This document shows positions 60,870 through 64,000 of a stretch of DNA of 64,000 nucleotides, in pieces. Under the pieces are notes generated by a model that saw nothing but the letters and a program-made list of their open reading frames with translations, made no database searches and was not told where the DNA came from. The DNA comes from Roseiarcus sp963820775 (GTDB lineage Bacteria; Pseudomonadota; Alphaproteobacteria; Rhizobiales; Beijerinckiaceae). Within the stretch, counting starts at the first letter, position 1, and every line of letters starts with the position of its first letter. The stretch is from assembly GCA_963820775.1 (NCBI GenBank), contig CAWGBF010000010.1, positions 8,175-72,174 of the forward strand, written 5' to 3'. The position numbers and the translations under genes are program-made.

Positions 60870-63661
60870 TCACCCACTGTTGCGCAAACCCGCCGATATG
60901 CCGTTGATGGTGAGCTGAATCCCCGTCAGCACCTTCTCGCTGGCCGCGCGCGAACGATACAATTTCAGTAGCTCGACTTGCACGTGATTGAGCGGATCGA
61001 GATAGGGAAAACGATTGCGGATCGAGCGGTCGAGGAGCGGATTGCTCTCAAGGAGTTTCGACTGCTCCATGATCGCGTTGAGCGCGTCGACCGAATCGCG
61101 CCACTCGCCGGAGATTTCGGGCGAAGATCTTCTCGCGCAAACTGACATCCTCGACGAGGCGTGCGTAGCGTGAGGCGATCGCGAGGCTGGACTTGGCCAA
61201 GACCATGTCCATGTTCGAGAGCTGAGTGCGGAAGAACGGCCAGCGCACGTACATGGCCTTGAGCGTCTCGAGCCCGTCCTGCGGATGGGCGTCGATATAG
61301 GCCTTCACCGCCGAGCCGAAACCGAACCAGCCGGGCAGCATGAGGCGGCACTGCGCCCATGAGAACACCCAGGGAATGGCGCGCAAATCCTCGATCGCTT
61401 GCGTCTTCTTGCGCGAGGCGGGGCGCGACCCGATGTTGAGGCTCGCAATCTCAGTGATCACCGTCGAGGCCCAGAAATAGCGCACGAAGCCCTCGGTCTC
61501 ATAGACGAGGCCGCGATAGGCCTTGTAGGCGGAAAGCGACAATTCCTCCATTGTCTCGAGAAAAGCCGGGTCGGGCGCCGGGCTCTCGTCCTGCAACAGC
61601 GTGGCTTCGAGCGTCGCCGAGGCGAGCGTCTCCAGATTGCGTCGCCCGACCTCGGGGTTCGAGTATTTGCTCGATATGATCTCGCCCTGTTCGGTGATGC
61701 GGATCTGGCCCTGCACCGCGCCGCCCGGTTGCGCCAGGATCGCGTCGTAGCTTGGACCGCCGCCGCGCCCGACGGAGCCGCCGCGGCCGTGGAAGAGGCG
61801 GATGCGCACGCCATGCTTGCGGAAGACCTCGACCAGGCCGATCTCCGCCTTGTAAAGCTCCCAGCCCGAGGTGACGAAGCCGCCGTCCTTGTTCGAATCG
61901 GAATAGCCGAGCATCACCTCCTGCTCGCGGCCCTGCGAATCGACAAGCTTGCGGTACTCGGGGAGCGAAAGGAGCTGATCCATCACGCCGACGCAGTTGC
62001 GCAGGTCCTCGATCGTCTCGAACAGCGGCACGAGCGCGAGCGCCGACGACCCCTCGGCCGTGACCAATCCCACTTCTTTCAGAATCAGCGCCAGCTCCAG
62101 CATGTCGGAGACGCTGTCCGTCTTGGAGATGATCGAGGTCCGGATCGCGCCCGGGCCGTACTTGCTCCGGATATCGGCGGCGGCGCGAAAAAGCGCGAGT
62201 TCGCCGGCCGTCTCCTCGCCATAAGCGATGAAAGGCGAGAACAGCGGGCGGGGCGAGACGAGTTCGCGACGCAGCAGCTCCACCCGTTCAGGTTCGCTCA
62301 GCGCCTTATAGTCGAGGCCCGGCGACGCCGCGGCGAACAGCTCGGCGATCGTGCGTTCATGGACGTCCGAGTTCTGCCTGAGATCGATGGGTGCGAGATG
62401 AAAGCCGAACACGTCCACGGCGCGCTGCAAGGCGCGCAACCGCCCGCGCGCCACGATGCCGGCGTTGGTCTGCTTCAGCGAGAGCGCGATGGTTGCGAGG
62501 TCGGCGCCGAATTCCGCTGCGGACGCATACGGGTCACGATCAACGATCGGCTGACGCAGGGCGATGACGTGGTCAAGTTCACGCGCCGTCTTGGCGAGGC
62601 GCGAATACATTCCGGTGATGGCGCGTCGGTAGGGCTCCTTGCGGCGCGCGGCGGCGGAATCATCCGACGTTTCGGCAAGCGCGGCAAGCTCCGGACTTAT
62701 CGTGGCGAGATTGGAGGCAAGCGACAGCTCGGCGCCCAGCTCGTGCAATTCGTCCAGATACTGGCCGATCGCCCGGGCGCTCTGCAGCCGCATCGACTCG
62801 TTGAGCACGTCAGCGGTGACGAACGGATTGCCATCGCGATCGCCGCCGATCCACGATCCGACGCGTAGAAACGAGCCGATTGGCTTCGTCCGCGGCTCGC
62901 CGGAAATGGCGTCGAGCTTATCTTCGACCGCGCCATAGAGGCGGGGCAACTCATCGAAGAACGTATAGTCGTAAAACGAAAGGGCGTTGGCCACCTCGTC
63001 GATGACCTTGAGCTTCGTCTGGCGCAGGAGGTTCGTGCGCCAAAGGATGAGCACGGCCCGCCGAAGCCGTTCCTCGTTGAGCCCCAGCTCATCCCCGGCG
63101 CCGCCTGCGCCTTCGCGCTCGTCGAGCAATTTCGCAATCTCGAGTTCCCGAGTGTGCGTGCTCTTGCGCCTGACTTCGGTCGGATGGGCGGTGAGCACCG
63201 GGCTCACCAGCGCGTGATCGAAGAAGTCGGCGAGCGCGCCCGAACTCGACGCCCATCTCGCGGGTGCGTTGAAACGAGTAGGCCAGGGAACCGGGGCGGG
63301 GCGCGGAGCCAGCGATCGCGTGGGCGCGGTTGCGGCGGATGTGATGCTGATCTTCGGCGATGTTGGCGAGATGCGAGAAATAACTGTAGGCGCGAACGAT
63401 CGCGAGCGTCTGGTCAGCGTTGAGGCTGTCGAGCGTCGCCTCGAGCTCGCGGCGCGCGCCGATCTCGTTGTCGCGATGAAAGCGTATCGAGGCCTGGCGG
63501 ATCTGCTCGACCAGCCCGAATACCTCCTCGCCCTCCTGCTCGCGAACGGTGTCGCCGAGAATTCGCCCGAGGAGCCGGATGTCGTCGCGCAAGGGCACGT
63601 CTTTCTCGGAATCATCCGCAGAGCGAAGAGGGAGGCTGTGGATCCGGGCGGTGCGGGCCAT
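60870..63661 (-). pseudogene. ppc: Phosphoenolpyruvate carboxylase, with two frame breaks as sequenced
   Basis: The total span of about 930 codons matches Ppc. The N-terminus is MARTARIHSLPLRSADDS, PLRDDIRLLGRILGDTVREQ. After a break near 63,245, the main frame has FFDHALVSPVLTAHPTEVRR (catalytic His), VGSWIGGDRDGNPFVT, LGYSDSNKDGGFVTSGWEL and RLFHGRGGSVGRGGGPSYDA. After a second break near 61,120 (extra A in AAA), the end is LLESNPLLDRSIRNRFPYL, LTGIQLTINGISAGLRNSG. Removing one base at each point restores one protein. Ppc makes oxaloacetate from PEP and bicarbonate, so its loss would be costly; assembly error is more likely than true decay. Confidence 0.88.
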
Positions 63662-63773
63662 CGGGCGCATCCGTTGAGGGCGACAAATTCGATGCTGCAC
63701 TGCGGCAGACCTTGGCGCAAGGCCGAAAGATAGGCAAATACGCCGCAATTTGCGCAGCCGCGCGCGTCTCGCC

Positions 63774-64000
63774 CTAGGTGTTTAGTCCCGGCATTTGCTG
63801 GAGCGGGTTCAGTCTGAATCGTTCAGGCTCGGTTGTCCATCGTTTGCAGACGAACTCGTATGGGGTGAGGCCTTTGAGGGTCTTGAGGCGTCTGGCGAAG
63901 TTGTAGGCGGCGAGGAAGTCGGCGAGAGGGCGAATGAGTTGATCGTGAGACTCGTAGTGATATCGCTTGACGGTCGCGTCCTTGATTGTCCGGTTCATCC
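63774..64000 (-). mobile_element. C-terminal part of an IS481-type transposase (5' end outside window)
   Basis: The last 75 residues of an rve-type integrase-fold transposase are present: NRTIKDATVKRYHYESHDQL, IRPLADFLAAYNFARRLKTL, KGLTPYEFVCKRWTTEPERF. The rest is beyond the window. It is on the same strand as ppc and lies 113 bases upstream of the ppc start, so its insertion may influence ppc transcription. Confidence 0.85.

Noticed and set aside
61399..62868. 489-codon plus-strand frame over ppc
   Set aside because: Antisense to the phosphoenolpyruvate carboxylase core; no recognisable domain.
1..64000. CRISPR array or rRNA operon
   Set aside because: No regularly spaced direct repeats and no rRNA-like conserved segments were seen anywhere in the window.

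Overview
The window is high-GC, densely coded DNA and most probably comes from an alphaproteobacterium of the Hyphomicrobiales (Rhizobiales), in the neighbourhood of Methylocystaceae, Beijerinckiaceae or Bradyrhizobium. The evidence is a hopanoid side-chain cluster (hpnI-hpnJ-hpnK), a tamA-tamB pair, a DUF1134/EipA protein, an alphaproteobacterial-type RpoH, a cytochrome P460 gene and dispersed palindromic repeats of rhizobial type. No rRNA, tRNA, CRISPR array or replication origin was seen.

Layout. 0-5 kb: the 3' end of smc, then a minus-strand operon encoding a SIR2-like protein, an nSTAND ATPase with a membrane segment and TPRs, and an FHA-domain part. This is the best candidate for an undescribed conflict (anti-phage) system. 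5-7 kb: a DEDDh exoribonuclease and a decayed brnT-brnA toxin-antitoxin pair. 7-11 kb: hpnI-hpnJ-hpnK plus a thioredoxin-fold gene (BHT-glucosamine/cyclitol-ether hopanoids). 11-17 kb: a LigJ-like hydratase, DUF1134, an HpaI-type aldolase with a ThDP enzyme, and a frameshifted cytochrome P460. 17.8-31 kb: envelope and housekeeping genes (GT39-like, tamA, tamB, homocysteine methyltransferase, rluD, rpoH, a secreted protein). 31.5-33 kb: an AT-richer two-gene islet with an Mrr-like nuclease. 33-40 kb: a catabolic cluster (creatininase-fold hydrolase, RidA, THI5-like binding protein, cytosine-deaminase-like hydrolase, FAD dehydrogenase, flavodoxin-fold reductase, LysR). 40-46 kb: Sua5/TsaC, acyl-CoA dehydrogenase with enoyl-CoA hydratase, and a carboxylesterase. 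46-50.5 kb: a mobile or decayed zone with an IS5-family element, a duplicated gene tail, small ORFs, an XRE-type repressor and a NUDIX hydrolase. 50.7-60 kb: yifB/comM, a hybrid histidine kinase, proB, a ClC channel, a glycosyltransferase and UDP-glucuronate decarboxylase. 60-64 kb: a decayed membrane gene, a frameshifted ppc and the edge of an IS481-type element.

Two themes run across the window. First, at least six reading-frame breaks of the same kind (one extra base) interrupt otherwise well conserved proteins: the STAND/FHA gene, brnA, cytochrome P460, the histidine kinase and ppc twice. That pattern fits insertion errors in the assembly better than independent decay, so these genes should be read as probably intact until checked. 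Second, several non-coding repeats sit between genes: a palindrome between tamA and tamB, a MITE-like element with terminal inverted repeats beside lysR, and two copies of an AT-rich hairpin element.
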